DNA of 64,000 nucleotides from Pseudomonadota bacterium (GCA_039033415.1 JBCCCR010000001.1:310001-374000); one strand, 5' to 3'. Shown: positions 1 through 10,213, numbered from the stretch's first letter. Numbers and translations are program-made. The notes: generated from the sequence alone by a model not told the origin.

Positions 1-229
1 GGGCAGCGCTCTGGAGAAACACACCGCTGATGCGGTTCTCCTCGTCGCGCTGGACTGCCGTCACGACGCCCTCGACGATCACCTGCTGACCGACAAGCTC
101 GCTCCGGGGTTTGCTGCCTTGGATTTGTCCGATCGTGCTGGCCGGGTCGCCACAGACCAGTGGCGCCTGGGTCTGGCAGCCGCCCAGCATCAGGAGCAGG
201 CCGAGGCCGGCCGCTTGGAGGGCCCGCAA
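1..229 (-). CDS. ExeM/NucH-like extracellular nuclease, N-terminal part
   Basis: Only the first 76 codons lie in the window; the gene continues past the left edge. The reading frame begins at a TTG with a lipoprotein-like leader, a hydrophobic stretch ending in LMLGGCQ. It is followed by CGDPASTIGQIQGS and then VGQQVIVEGVVTAVQ and GVFLQ. This pattern (a CGDPAT-like start, an IQG motif and an OB-fold-like VEGVVT...FFLQ segment) is typical of the N-terminus of ExeM/NucH secreted DNases, which degrade extracellular DNA. It starts 8 bases after the cytochrome c5 stop and is probably in the same operon. No good ribosome-binding site is visible before the TTG, so the start is tentative, and the catalytic domain is not in view. 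Confidence 0.6.
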   Translation of the reverse strand, partial: MRALQAAGLGLLLMLGGCQTQAPLVCGDPASTIGQIQGSKPRSELVGQQVIVEGVVTAVQRDEENRISGVFLQSAA

Positions 230-237
230 GGTGGGGC

Positions 238-750
238 TTACTGAAGCTGGTCGACCATCCATTGCACGGTGACGCGAACCTGCTCATCGCTCAAGTCCAT
301 GCGCCCACCGCGAGCGGGCATCAGGCCGGCATCACCCTGATAGCCTTCGATGGCGTGCTGGACCAGGGTGTCCATGCCTTGGGCGAGCCGAGGCTCCCAG
401 GCGGCACTTTCGAGCTTCGGTGATCCAGCGACGCCGCTGGTATGGCACGCGGCGCAGACGTTGTCATAAATCAGTCCGCCGTCGGTAGACCCGTCGAACG
501 CCAGCGCGGGCGCCGCTGCGGCGGCGGCTGCTTCTGCAGCGGCCCTGGCGGCGGCACCGGTTTCGCCGGCGTAGACGTCACCGACGGGTGCGATGCGCGC
601 TTCCAGCGCCGCAACCTTATCGGGGTTATCCGGCCGTGACGTCAGCTTGTTCAGCTGAATTGCCGCCAAAATCACCACCACGGTGAACACCGCTAGCCCA
701 GCTATCAGCAGGGCAAAGTTTTTCATGAATATCTGATCTTGCTCGCTCAC
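238..750 (-). CDS. cytochrome c5-like monohaem c-type cytochrome
   Basis: This is a membrane-anchored periplasmic electron carrier. The protein (170 aa from a GTG start) begins VSEQDQIFMKNF, the usual opening of this family. An uncleaved N-terminal transmembrane helix (FALLIAGLAVFTVVVILAA) follows, then an alanine-rich linker, then a class I cytochrome c domain with the haem site CAACH near residue 101 and a distal methionine candidate in LMPARGG. The GTG is preferred over an ATG 21 bases upstream because the family starts at this point and an AAGG lies just before it. The Ala-rich linker acts as a flexible tether. The partial nuclease gene follows 8 bases downstream. Confidence 0.85.
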   Translation of the reverse strand: MSEQDQIFMKNFALLIAGLAVFTVVVILAAIQLNKLTSRPDNPDKVAALEARIAPVGDVYAGETGAAARAAAEAAAAAAAPALAFDGSTDGGLIYDNVCAACHTSGVAGSPKLESAAWEPRLAQGMDTLVQHAIEGYQGDAGLMPARGGRMDLSDEQVRVTVQWMVDQLQ

Positions 751-874
751 CGCGGTGACCCTTAAACCCAAAAAAAATCCGCGTGATTATAGCGGTCCGC
801 CTGCGCCCTGTCTTCCGTACTGTGAGGTCGGGCGCTGCTGGCTGTGCAGCGTGCGACAAAGTAAACTGGCCCGC

Positions 875-890
875 TCCGCAGAACTGCGGA
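875..890. promoter_or_regulatory. inverted repeat upstream of the flavoprotein gene
   Basis: TCCGCAG and CTGCGGA form a perfect 7-bp inverted repeat with a 2-bp centre, in the 233-bp space between the divergent cytochrome c5 and DadA-like genes. It could be an operator half-site pair or a small hairpin. No regulator gene adjoins it, so its role is inference. Confidence 0.3.
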
Positions 891-983
891 TTTAGTCCGG
901 TAGCTGTGGCGACAGCCGCCGGCCCAGTCGAGGGTGGAATTCATGCGACCTGTTCAGCAGGCGGATCAAGATAAGGCGATCTG

Positions 984-2249
984 ATGGCGCGCAACCGCAC
1001 TGACGCGCTGGTCATCGGGGCCGGCGCGGTGGGTCTTTCCTGCGCGTACTTTCTCAACCGGGCAGGTCTGAGCGTGCAGATCCTCGAGCGCCGCAAGGTG
1101 GGCGCCGGCACCTCGTTTGGGAACCTGGGTTTGATCACGCCGTCCCACGCCAAGCCGCTTCCGGGGCCGGGTGTACCGCTCAAGACCCTGAAATCCCTGT
1201 TCGATCCGACCGGCAGCTTCCACGTTCGGCCCCGCGCGGATGCGGAGCTGCTCCGGTGGATGCTCGGCTTCACCAAAAACTGCAACAAAAAGCAGCACGA
1301 CTACATTGCCGCGGCACGCCGGCAGCTGATGGCCAGCTCCCGGGAGCTCACCGAAAAGCTGGTGCTCGGGGAAAAGCTCGACTGCCAGTTCAACGATGGC
1401 GGGCTGATGATGCTGGCGATCAGTGACGCCGGAATGGCTGATTTGAGCGCGCTGGGCAGTTCACTGAAGGAGCTGGCGGTGGAGTCCAGCGAAGTCGACG
1501 GTGAGGGGCTGCGCGAGGCTGAACCGTCTCTGCGCAAGAACGTCCTGGGTGGACTCTGGCTGCCTGGAGATGCGTCGCTGCGACCCGATCGATTCACCGC
1601 CGAGCTCAACTGGGCCTGCCACAAGCGCGGCGTGCAGCTTCAGGAAGACTGCGAGATCAAGGCGCTCAACACCGACGAAGGCAAGCTTGTTTCCGCGTTT
1701 ACGGACCGCGGCACCTACGAGGCCAGTCACTTTGTCATGGCGGCGGGCGTTTGGACCCCTGAGATTGTTAAGTCGCTCGGCCTGCGCGTGCCGATTCAGG
1801 CGGGTATGGGGTATTCCCTGACCAGCGTTCGGCCCGATCCGTGTCCGTCGTTTCCGCTTTTGCTGCACGAGGCGGGAATGGCCGTGACGCCGTTTGAGGA
1901 CACCTACCGGATTGGCGGCACGATGGAGTTTGCCGGACCGGACGCCGCGCCCAACCCGAAGCGATTTATGGCGCTGATCGAGGGCGCGCAGCGCTATCTT
2001 TCCGATCCTCTGGGGACAGGTGAACCCGAAAAATGGCATGGCTATCGGCCGATGACCCCGGATGACCTGCCGCTCATTGGGGCGGTTCCCAAGCTGCCGA
2101 ACCTCTATTTCTCCTGCGGTCACAACATGATGGGAATGAGCATGTGTGTGGCCAGCGGACGCCTCACCGCGGAGCTGGTCACCGGCCGCAAGCCGCACGT
2201 CGACCCGGAGCCCTATCGGCCAGACCGGTTTCGCGGCATGCAGCTGTAG
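984..2249 (+). CDS. FAD-dependent oxidoreductase, D-amino-acid dehydrogenase (DadA) family
   Basis: A 421-residue flavoprotein of the DAO family. The Rossmann dinucleotide motif VIGAGAVGLSCAYFL lies near residues 10-24 and the acidic ribose-binding residue is in LERRK. A DadA-type C-terminus follows, with GYRPMTPDDLPLIG and FSCGHNMMGMSM closing over the FAD. Members oxidise amino or imino acids and pass electrons to the quinone pool at the inner membrane. The ATG is preceded by AAGG. The MATE gene begins close to its end, so the two are probably co-transcribed. The exact substrate (D-amino acid, glycine, proline derivative) cannot be read from sequence, and alanine racemase is not next door as it often is for true dadA. 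Confidence 0.85.
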   Translation: MARNRTDALVIGAGAVGLSCAYFLNRAGLSVQILERRKVGAGTSFGNLGLITPSHAKPLPGPGVPLKTLKSLFDPTGSFHVRPRADAELLRWMLGFTKNCNKKQHDYIAAARRQLMASSRELTEKLVLGEKLDCQFNDGGLMMLAISDAGMADLSALGSSLKELAVESSEVDGEGLREAEPSLRKNVLGGLWLPGDASLRPDRFTAELNWACHKRGVQLQEDCEIKALNTDEGKLVSAFTDRGTYEASHFVMAAGVWTPEIVKSLGLRVPIQAGMGYSLTSVRPDPCPSFPLLLHEAGMAVTPFEDTYRIGGTMEFAGPDAAPNPKRFMALIEGAQRYLSDPLGTGEPEKWHGYRPMTPDDLPLIGAVPKLPNLYFSCGHNMMGMSMCVASGRLTAELVTGRKPHVDPEPYRPDRFRGMQL

Positions 2250-2308
2250 CCGGCCGCAACGCTCGGAATCCGGTCATCAATCCTCTAGGCGCTGAAGTTC
2301 GCCGCACC

Positions 2309-3995
<1,687 letters not shown>

Positions 3996-4013
3996 TGAGC
4001 CGTGCTGGCCGCG

Positions 4014-5339
4014 TCAGCGAGCGAGGCTAGCTCCCGCCACAATGTTTGCCGCGGCTTCGCGATGGCGGCCAAAAAAGTGGCGTTCCGGGGCTCGGTAGAG
4101 CACGTAGACCGCCTCGCCCGATCGTTCCAGTCGCCAGCCCGTCAGCCGCCAGCGCACCCCTGACTCGTCCGTCATTGCCATGTCCAGCGCCACCCCGTTG
4201 GACGTTTCGGCCGCGTCCAGCAGCGTCAGCCTGCGTTCCGGTTCCAGCGCCCTGAATTCTGTTGCCGCATGCCAGAGGGTGTGCTGGCTGCTCGGGCACG
4301 GCAACTGCCGTGCGCTTGTTCCTCGCGGCGTGTTTCCCGCGCTCCAGACGTCAAGCCGCGTGAGGCCGGTGAGGTCAGGTGTCAGGACTAGCTGCCGGCC
4401 GGTTTTGAGCGCAACGCGCCAGTTTGAGGGGTGTTCAACCCGCAGCTTTCCCAAACGCGCTAGGCGCCCTTCGGCGGTTGTGGACGACACGACGTTCGGC
4501 GTTGGTGCACATTGCCCGGAGCGGCTCGGCAGCCGGTTGAGCACCCCGGGGAGGCTCGGCGGCTCCAGCGCCCGGTCGTCCGGCGGACTCGTGGCGCGGC
4601 GTTGGCTGATCATCCAGCGCCAGCGGGCTAGTTCCTCCGCCGAGAAGGGCTCAGCGTGGCGCTGCAGAAAACCGTCGGCACGGGCGATATTGTCCGTGGC
4701 CAGCAGCTGCTCGAGGGCGAGGCGCTGCAGCTTAAGGACGGGCTGGGCCAGCTCGCCCCAGCGCTCGCTGAACGGTGTTTTGGGTGCTGGCAAAGCCGGC
4801 TCCGCGCCGCGTTGCCGGGTACGGCGCAGCAGCTCGGGAATGGTGGCCGTGGTCAAACCAGCCCCCCGTAGCTTGTCCAGCGCCAGCTCGTCGGCCTCCA
4901 GCTCCAGGTGTTTGGACCGCGAAGGAAAGCCCGCGCGGACGTGCCTCGCAAAGTGACCCAGCGCCACGTGCGCCACCTCATGGGCGAGGACAAACTTCAG
5001 TTCCGAGGGGTTTTCGAGGTCCAGCAGCAGCCCGAGATTCAGCAGCACATCACCGCGCGGCAGCGCGCGCGCATTGGGTAACGCGTCGTCGATCAGCCGC
5101 AGCTCGAAGGGCTGATCGGGAAACCAGGCCTGCACCTTCCTCTCTGTCTGCCGCAGTTCAGCGGGCAAAGGCAGCATGCGTCCTTGGACCGCAAAACCCT
5201 CGACGATCCGGGCGGACAGCTCGACCATCGACAGCGCTGCATCGGGTGCCGGCTGCTTGGCCTCGTGTTCGGCTGTTGCCGTCGAACATCCGAATGCCAG
5301 CGCGACCCTTAGGATAGTCAAGGCGGTCGGCAGCTTCAT
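4014..5339 (-). CDS. M48 family zinc metallopeptidase, exported
   Basis: A 441-residue predicted periplasmic or membrane-anchored metalloprotease. The leader MKLPTALTILRVALAFGCST looks like a signal peptide, possibly a lipoprotein type with a poor lipobox. The zinc site is HEVAH in VLAHEVAHVALGHF, about residues 120-124, and the third ligand is probably the Glu in LELEADELAL. This is the HEXXH...EXXXD layout of M48 enzymes related to BepA and LoiP, which degrade misassembled outer-membrane proteins. The C-terminal half, rich in Arg and Leu, resembles no domain I can name. Its start overlaps the preceding lipoprotein gene by 4 bases (ATGA), so translation is probably coupled. It is convergent with the PII gene. 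Confidence 0.8.
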   Translation of the reverse strand: MKLPTALTILRVALAFGCSTATAEHEAKQPAPDAALSMVELSARIVEGFAVQGRMLPLPAELRQTERKVQAWFPDQPFELRLIDDALPNARALPRGDVLLNLGLLLDLENPSELKFVLAHEVAHVALGHFARHVRAGFPSRSKHLELEADELALDKLRGAGLTTATIPELLRRTRQRGAEPALPAPKTPFSERWGELAQPVLKLQRLALEQLLATDNIARADGFLQRHAEPFSAEELARWRWMISQRRATSPPDDRALEPPSLPGVLNRLPSRSGQCAPTPNVVSSTTAEGRLARLGKLRVEHPSNWRVALKTGRQLVLTPDLTGLTRLDVWSAGNTPRGTSARQLPCPSSQHTLWHAATEFRALEPERRLTLLDAAETSNGVALDMAMTDESGVRWRLTGWRLERSGEAVYVLYRAPERHFFGRHREAAANIVAGASLAR

Positions 5340-5902
5340 CGCGCAGCGGCTCCTACCCGGTCCAGCAGCTGCTGGATGAGCGCCCCCGCACCCGCCTCGC
5401 TGACGCTGTCAGCCGCAGCCCAGCGTCCCAGCGTCGCGCTGCTGATATCGCCGTCGGGAACCTTCACCACTGTCAGGGTCAACCAGCTGGGTTGGCCGCC
5501 ACCGAGCCTGCCGGTGAGGGTCCAAAGTTGTCGACATGAGTCGGGCAGGCCGCCGACATGGCCGATGCCGAGACCATCGAGTGATGTGTCTGGGGCCTGC
5601 TGCAGTAAGCCGGCGATATGTTCCAGGAGTGCACGCTGGTCTCGATCCAGCGCGATGGGCTCGCCGGCACAGGGTTGTGCCAGGCTAGCCTGGACCTGCT
5701 GATCGAAGCGCGCGTTCCGCGCTTGTGAGTCTGGTTTCGGGAGCGCGGTGCGTTCCGAGCGCCACCAGGACTGAACGTTGACCGCCGCCGCCGCCGCCGC
5801 TTCGCTGCGCGGCTTGGAACCCAAAACGACCGGTCCGCGCGCACAGCCAGCGGTGGCCAGCGCCAGGGTCAGAACCGGGCTCAAAAAAATGAGGCCTCTC
5901 AT
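5336..5902 (-). CDS. predicted lipoprotein of unknown function
   Basis: I do not recognise a family. The 188-residue form starts MRGLIFLSPVLTLALATAGC, a clean lipoprotein signal with lipobox TAGC. A GTG nine codons earlier would make the signal awkwardly long, and GGGAA sits before the ATG. After the lipid anchor the protein has an alanine run, a Trp-Trp pair, and a globular domain with conserved-looking LWTLTGRLGGGQPSWLTLTVV. It overlaps the M48 protease by 4 bases and would be made with it, so a role as an envelope partner of the protease is a reasonable inference. Confidence 0.7.
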   Translation of the reverse strand: MRGLIFLSPVLTLALATAGCARGPVVLGSKPRSEAAAAAAVNVQSWWRSERTALPKPDSQARNARFDQQVQASLAQPCAGEPIALDRDQRALLEHIAGLLQQAPDTSLDGLGIGHVGGLPDSCRQLWTLTGRLGGGQPSWLTLTVVKVPDGDISSATLGRWAAADSVSEAGAGALIQQLLDRVGAAAR

Positions 5903-5986
5903 GTTTCCCAGTATAGGCACTAGGCTCACAGGTTTTTAACAAGCCTGGTGTTATGTTTTTAGGCCTTTTTTCGGAAGTAGAACGAC

Positions 5987-6202
5987 ATGCAGAAAGTCAA
6001 GGTTTTTGGTTTGATCCTTGCTTTAGCTCTGCTGAGCGGCTGTGCCGCCACGCAGCCGGCGGCAGACGGTGAGTCGGCCAGCCGTGAGCCGGTAGCCCGA
6101 AACACTCGCACCTACTGCCGCAGTGATGTCGAACGCACCGGTCAAAACGATATCGCGTCAGCGGTGAATCGATCGGCCTCGGCTGGCTCCAGCCGCTGCT
6201 AA
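5987..6202 (+). CDS. small lipoprotein
   Basis: A 71-residue predicted lipoprotein. The signal VFGLILALALLSGC has a textbook lipobox (LSGC), leaving only about 50 residues after processing, including two cysteines (YCRSDV and the C-terminal SSRC) that could pair. A purine-rich GGAAGTAG precedes the ATG. A strong hairpin follows the stop codon. No family is recognised; it is probably a small outer-membrane-associated or periplasmic protein. Confidence 0.65.
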   Translation: MQKVKVFGLILALALLSGCAATQPAADGESASREPVARNTRTYCRSDVERTGQNDIASAVNRSASAGSSRC

Positions 6203-6220
6203 AACGCTTTTAAAAGCGCC

Positions 6221-6245
6221 GGGCCGGCGCTATATGCACCGGCCC
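6221..6245. terminator. hairpin between convergent genes
   Basis: GGGCCGGCGC and GCACCGGCCC pair over ten positions with a single mismatch around a TATAT loop. A second palindrome, CGCTTTTAAAAGCG, lies just before it at 6205-6218. The position between the small lipoprotein gene and the convergent pspC suits a bidirectional terminator, although no long T tract follows. Confidence 0.5.
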
Positions 6246-6270
6246 GGAGTCGTAGAAGCCGCACGGCCTA

Positions 6271-6522
6271 CTAAAATCGCGTGCGTCGGTCGTAATCGGC
6301 CATGCGTCGATCCCAGTCTCGCAAAAACGGATCAGATTCCTCCGACCCGCCTCGCTGCTTGAGGACAAAAGCCCCGATCAGGTAGGCCGCCAGCGTCAGC
6401 AGAGGCCAGATAAACGCCAGGATGACTGTCACAACCCGCACGCCGAGCGTACTGAAGTTCAGCGTGTCGGCGACCGTCGCGCAAACGCCGCCAAGCCAAG
6501 CTTTAGGGTGACGACTGCTCAT
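6271..6522 (-). CDS. pspC: PspC domain protein
   Basis: An 83-residue inner-membrane protein of the phage-shock response. A PspC N-terminus (WLGGVCATVADTLNF) is followed by one or two hydrophobic helices (VVTVILAFIWPLLTLAAYLIGAFVL) and a charged tail rich in Arg and Asp. PspC senses envelope damage and recruits PspA or controls its release. Its ATG overlaps the pspA stop codon (ATGA), so the pair forms one operon. pspB is not present, and this protein lacks the long C-terminal domain of enterobacterial PspC, so sensing may rest on this protein alone. Confidence 0.85.
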   Translation of the reverse strand: MSSRHPKAWLGGVCATVADTLNFSTLGVRVVTVILAFIWPLLTLAAYLIGAFVLKQRGGSEESDPFLRDWDRRMADYDRRTRF

Positions 6523-7190
6523 GCGGCGTTGTCTCCTCCCTCAGATCGGCCGGCAACCTTTTGCCTCAGCTCCGCTAACTCCGCTTCGATTCGGGGATCC
6601 TCGAGCTCCTCAGAACGGGTCTCGCGCTGAGGGACGACGTCGAAGGCTTCAACCCGCGCTTCCAGCTGATCCATCTGCACCTCGAGGCGCTCGAAGCGGG
6701 CGGAAACGTCCGCCAGCTTCCGATCCGCGGGGGAGGTGTAATGAAGGATCTTGGCAGGCTCTTGCTGCTGCCGCATCGTTTGCTGGCGCTTGCGCGCCTC
6801 CCCCAGCCTTTTTTCGAGACGCCGGATATCATCGTTCACCCGCTGCATGCCCTGTCCCGCCTGGGTGATTGCCATCTCACAGCGGTCTGCTTCTTCGGTC
6901 AGCTTGTGGCGGGAAGCGAGCGCCTCGCGCGCCAGCTCATCTCGGCCCTGGGCAACCGCCTGTTCCGCCCGTTCGCTCCACTGCTGTTGCTGGGCCAGGA
7001 TGCCCTCGCGGCGGCGCTGAAAGCGCTTCTGCTCGCCCAGCAGATCAGCGGAAGCAGCGCGAGCCTCGCGCAGCGCGTCTTCCATCTCGCGAACCAGCGC
7101 GGCCAGCATCTTTTCCGGGTCTTCTGCGCGTTCCAACAGCGCGTTGACGTTGGCTGATACCACGTGGCGGAAGCGGGACATTGTGCTCAT
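6519..7190 (-). CDS. pspA: phage shock protein A, PspA/IM30 family
   Basis: A 223-residue, almost wholly helical coiled-coil protein. It opens MSTMSRFRHVVSANVNALLERAEDPEKML, in which an amphipathic N-terminal helix leads to the usual EDPEKML motif. Long heptad-like stretches rich in Gln, Glu and Arg follow. PspA assembles on the inner membrane, protects it from proton leakage, and in many proteobacteria inhibits PspF. The ATG at 7190 is chosen over an upstream one because AGGAG lies 10 bases before it and the family begins here. It heads the pspA-pspC pair and is divergent from sppA, whose product works on the same membrane. Confidence 0.92.
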   Translation of the reverse strand: MSTMSRFRHVVSANVNALLERAEDPEKMLAALVREMEDALREARAASADLLGEQKRFQRRREGILAQQQQWSERAEQAVAQGRDELAREALASRHKLTEEADRCEMAITQAGQGMQRVNDDIRRLEKRLGEARKRQQTMRQQQEPAKILHYTSPADRKLADVSARFERLEVQMDQLEARVEAFDVVPQRETRSEELEDPRIEAELAELRQKVAGRSEGGDNAA

Positions 7191-7230
7191 GGTGTTGTTT
7201 CTCCTGGGTAATCGTGTTCCCAGGAAGTTA

Positions 7231-7247
7231 TTCAGAAAGCGTGCCAA
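7231..7247 (-). promoter_or_regulatory. possible sigma-54 promoter of pspA
   Basis: Read on the minus strand, TTGGCACG is a perfect -24 element. Ten bases after its GG comes GA, inside TCTGAA, where a sigma-54 -12 element should carry GC, so the -12 match is imperfect. The site lies about 40 bases before the pspA ATG. Psp operons in other proteobacteria are sigma-54 dependent, which makes the site plausible, but no pspF gene is seen nearby. Confidence 0.3.
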
Positions 7248-7350
7248 AACCGCGGGCGTGAGAAAAAAACATAAAAAACAATCAGTTGTAGATCGGTTGG
7301 CTCGATGCACCGGTTGTCTTTGGTCAGATTCACCACAGGCCTCGGTCAGT

Positions 7351-7373
7351 TGCGCCAGGCTGAACCTGGCGCA
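7351..7373. promoter_or_regulatory. inverted repeat between pspA and sppA
   Basis: TGCGCCAGG and CCTGGCGCA form a perfect 9-bp inverted repeat with a 5-bp centre (CTGAA). It lies about 160 bases before the pspA start and about 90 bases before sppA. The place and symmetry suit a dimeric regulator acting on both divergent genes, or an upstream activator site for pspA. Confidence 0.4.
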
Positions 7374-7461
7374 GGGTGCAACACATAGTGACCTATGATG
7401 GTTGGTTCCTTCACAAGTGTCCGTCTAAACTTGCGCTGTTTTGTAGCTTGAGTATTCACGG

Positions 7462-9303
7462 ATGGCCCAGGGCAACTTCATTACCCGCTTCTTCGGCGGG
7501 ATCTGGAAACTGATCGACTTCGGTCGACGTGTCGCGCACCTCATCTTCCTCGCCCTTTTTTTCAGCATCATCGGTGCCGTGGTCCTGGCGACGGGTGAGG
7601 GGCCGCTGCTGTCGATCAAAGATCGCTCCACGCTGGTGCTGGCGCCGGAAGGCATGGTCGTCGAGCAGTACACCACGGACGCCACGCAGCGGGCGCTGGG
7701 CCAGCTCATGGACGAAGAGTTGCCCGAAACCCGGATGCGGGATCTGCTGGCGGCGATCGACGAAGCCAGCCGCGACAGCCGCATCGACCGGATGTTGATC
7801 CGCACGGACTACCTGTGGGGCATTGGGCCGTCGCAGCTTCAGGAGCTGAAGTCGGCTATCGGTCAGTTCAAAGACAGCGGCAAGCCGGTGATCGCCTACG
7901 GCTACGGCATGTCGCAGCAGCAGTACTATCTGGCGGCGCTGGCAGACCAGGTGTGGCTGCACCCTGAGGGTCTGGTGCTGCTGGAAGGTTACGGCGTCTA
8001 CCGAAATTATTATAAAGACGGTCTGGACAAGCTCGCCGTCGATGTCCACTTGTTTCGCGTGGGCGAGTACAAGTCCGCCGCTGAGCCCTTTATTCGCAAC
8101 GACATGTCGGACTACTCGCGGGAAGCAAACCGCTACTGGCTCGACAGCCTGTGGGATCAGTACCTGACCGAGGTTGCGGCGCAGCGCGATCTGACGCCAG
8201 AACAGCTGGCCAGACACGTCGATGAATTTGGCGAAGACCTGCGCAAAGCCGGAGGCCGCGCTTCCGAAGCGGCGCTGGCCGCCGGCCTGGTGGACCGGGT
8301 CGGTACGGAAGACGAGCTCCGGGAGTACCTGCTGAGCGACGGCGTTTTTGATGCCGACATCGAGAGCTTCCGCCAGATCGACGCGGAAACCTATCTCGCG
8401 GCGCAGAACAGCTTCGCTTTGCCGCAGGGTGATCAGGTTGCCGTGGTGGTGGCTCAGGGCGCTATCGTGCCGGGCGATCAGTCTCAAGGTACCGTGGGCG
8501 GCGAATCTACCGCACGCCTGATCCGTCGGGCGCGAATGAACGACAGCACCCGCGCGCTGGTGCTCCGCGTGGACAGCCCCGGGGGCGCGGTGCTGCCTTC
8601 CGAACAGATTCGGCGCGAGATCGAGCTGACCCGTGCCTCGGGTATCCCGGTGGTGGTGTCGATGAGCTCCGTTGCCGCGTCCGGTGGCTACTGGATATCG
8701 ATGAGTGCCAACGAAATTTGGGCCAACCCGGCTACCATCACCGGTTCGATCGGCATCTTCGGCCTGCTGACCAACTTCCCGCGAACCTTGGAGAAGGTGG
8801 GCGTTTACACCGACGGCGTTGGCACCACCCGCATCGCCGGGGCGCTGCGCTCTGACCGTCCGATGCAGCCTCATATCGCCGACATCATTCAGCAGATCAT
8901 CGAAGACGGCTACGAACGCTTTATCGGCAAGGTGGCCGCCGCGCGGGAAATGACGCCCGAGGCCGTGGATCAGATCGCCCGGGGTCGTGTATGGAGCGGG
9001 CAGCAGGCCCGCGACCGTGGTTTGGTGGACAAGCTCGGCGGTCTGAACGACGCGATTGCTTCTGCAGCAGAAATCGCCGATATCAGCAGCTACAAGACCA
9101 TCTACGTGGAGCAGCAGGTCTCAGCACTGGAGCAGTTTTTGCTGGATCTCACCGCCCGGCTGCCGAGCTTCAGCGTGTCGCGAGACACCACCCTTGGCGC
9201 CTTGCTTCGCGCGCCGCTGCCGACCGATCTGGAGCTGCTGCTGGCGCAGCCAAAAGGTCAACAGCCCGTCGGCGTCTACGCGTACTGCTTCTGCACGCTT
9301 TGA
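7462..9303 (+). CDS. sppA: signal peptide peptidase SppA, 67-kDa type
   Basis: A 613-residue inner-membrane serine protease that digests cleaved signal peptides. An N-terminal anchor (LIFLALFFSIIGAVVLA) is followed by two S49 repeats. The catalytic Lys is in GEYKSAAEPF at about residue 204 and the nucleophile Ser in AASGGYW at about residue 407, close to the Lys209 and Ser409 of the E. coli enzyme. Length also matches the long enterobacterial type rather than the short Bacillus type. The gene is divergent from pspA. In other bacteria both proteins are linked with membrane stress, so shared control through the intervening inverted repeat is a reasonable guess. Confidence 0.95.
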   Translation: MAQGNFITRFFGGIWKLIDFGRRVAHLIFLALFFSIIGAVVLATGEGPLLSIKDRSTLVLAPEGMVVEQYTTDATQRALGQLMDEELPETRMRDLLAAIDEASRDSRIDRMLIRTDYLWGIGPSQLQELKSAIGQFKDSGKPVIAYGYGMSQQQYYLAALADQVWLHPEGLVLLEGYGVYRNYYKDGLDKLAVDVHLFRVGEYKSAAEPFIRNDMSDYSREANRYWLDSLWDQYLTEVAAQRDLTPEQLARHVDEFGEDLRKAGGRASEAALAAGLVDRVGTEDELREYLLSDGVFDADIESFRQIDAETYLAAQNSFALPQGDQVAVVVAQGAIVPGDQSQGTVGGESTARLIRRARMNDSTRALVLRVDSPGGAVLPSEQIRREIELTRASGIPVVVSMSSVAASGGYWISMSANEIWANPATITGSIGIFGLLTNFPRTLEKVGVYTDGVGTTRIAGALRSDRPMQPHIADIIQQIIEDGYERFIGKVAAAREMTPEAVDQIARGRVWSGQQARDRGLVDKLGGLNDAIASAAEIADISSYKTIYVEQQVSALEQFLLDLTARLPSFSVSRDTTLGALLRAPLPTDLELLLAQPKGQQPVGVYAYCFCTL

Positions 9304-9307
9304 GGGC

Positions 9308-9328
9308 GGCCCACTAGAGGCCCACTAG
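9308..9328. repeat. short tandem repeat after sppA
   Basis: Two identical 10-bp units, GGCCCACTAG, stand one base apart in the 28-bp gap between the convergent sppA and CitE-like genes. Nothing else is visible in the gap. It may be a replication-slippage duplication. Confidence 0.6.
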
Positions 9329-9331
9329 CCG

Positions 9332-10213
9332 TCAGTCTTCGAGCCGCTCTGCCAGGCTGAGGATACGCTGCGCCTTGTAGACGATCGGGTAGTCGATGAA
9401 GTACCCGTCGAGCTGGATGGAGGCTGAACCTTCGGCCTCGGCCGCTTCGAAGGCGGCGACCACGCTGCGGGCGTGAGCAATTTCCTCATCCGACGGGCTG
9501 AAGATCCGGTTGGCCGGCGCGACCTGGTCCGGATGGATGCACAGCTTGCCCTGAAAGCCCATCTCGAGACCGTTCCTGGCCGAAAGCTCAAACCGGTCGT
9601 GATCCTTGATTTGCAGCACCACCGTATCAATCGGCGGCTCAAGCTCCGCCACCCGGGAGGCGAGGACCAGTCGGGCCCGCGTGTCGGCCAGCGCTCGCTC
9701 TTCGGGCTCCCACCGCAGGTTGAGATCAAGGTGGAGGTCGCCAGCGCCAAACGCGAGGCGCCGTATCCGCGTGGCGGCCTGGCAGATCTCGTTGATCTGA
9801 GCTAGCCCTCGGGCGGTCTCAATGATCGGCATCAGGTCGATGCTGCCCTCAGTCAGCTGGTGGCGTCGTTCGAGCTGGTTCAATACCCAATCAACCGCAA
9901 TCAGCTGCGCGGCTGACTCCGTTTTTGGCAGCACGATGCCGTCCAGCCCAGGTCCGACCACCGCTAGCAGATCGTCGAAACACCAGGGCGTTTCAAAGCT
10001 GTTCACGCGAACGTAGGCGCGGCAGGCGCGCGGCTTCTTGAGCGCCTCAACCAGGGAATCCCGGGTGGGCGTTTTTTGATCGTTGGCGACAGCGTCTTCC
10101 AGGTCCAACACCACCGCGTCGGCCCCGACGGTCAGACATTTTTCGACTTTCCTCGGGTGATTGCCCGGCGCAAACAGATAGGTGCGGCTGGGGAGAGTCT
10201 CGAGGGGAGTCAT
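9332..10213 (-). CDS. CitE-like HpcH/HpaI family CoA-ester lyase
   Basis: A 293-residue TIM-barrel protein of the citrate lyase beta/malyl-CoA lyase group. These magnesium enzymes split or form C-C bonds of hydroxyacyl-CoA thioesters, for example malyl-CoA or citramalyl-CoA, giving acetyl-CoA and a keto acid. Visible motifs are RTYLFAPGNHPRKVEKC, LDLEDAV, the Arg in YVRVNS, the metal-binding Glu in PIIETARGL and the Asp in FGAGDLHLDL, then GKLCIHPDQV. The ATG overlaps the stop of the GntR gene by 4 bases. No citD or citF genes accompany it, so it is a stand-alone lyase and not part of citrate lyase. The neighbouring CoA-transferase and dioxygenase suggest one pathway. Confidence 0.87.
   Translation of the reverse strand: MTPLETLPSRTYLFAPGNHPRKVEKCLTVGADAVVLDLEDAVANDQKTPTRDSLVEALKKPRACRAYVRVNSFETPWCFDDLLAVVGPGLDGIVLPKTESAAQLIAVDWVLNQLERRHQLTEGSIDLMPIIETARGLAQINEICQAATRIRRLAFGAGDLHLDLNLRWEPEERALADTRARLVLASRVAELEPPIDTVVLQIKDHDRFELSARNGLEMGFQGKLCIHPDQVAPANRIFSPSDEEIAHARSVVAAFEAAEAEGSASIQLDGYFIDYPIVYKAQRILSLAERLED

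Noticed and set aside
7456-8874. 472-codon open frame antisense to sppA
   Set aside because: sppA has intact catalytic motifs along the same DNA; the antisense frame has no recognisable domain and is expected in GC-rich DNA.
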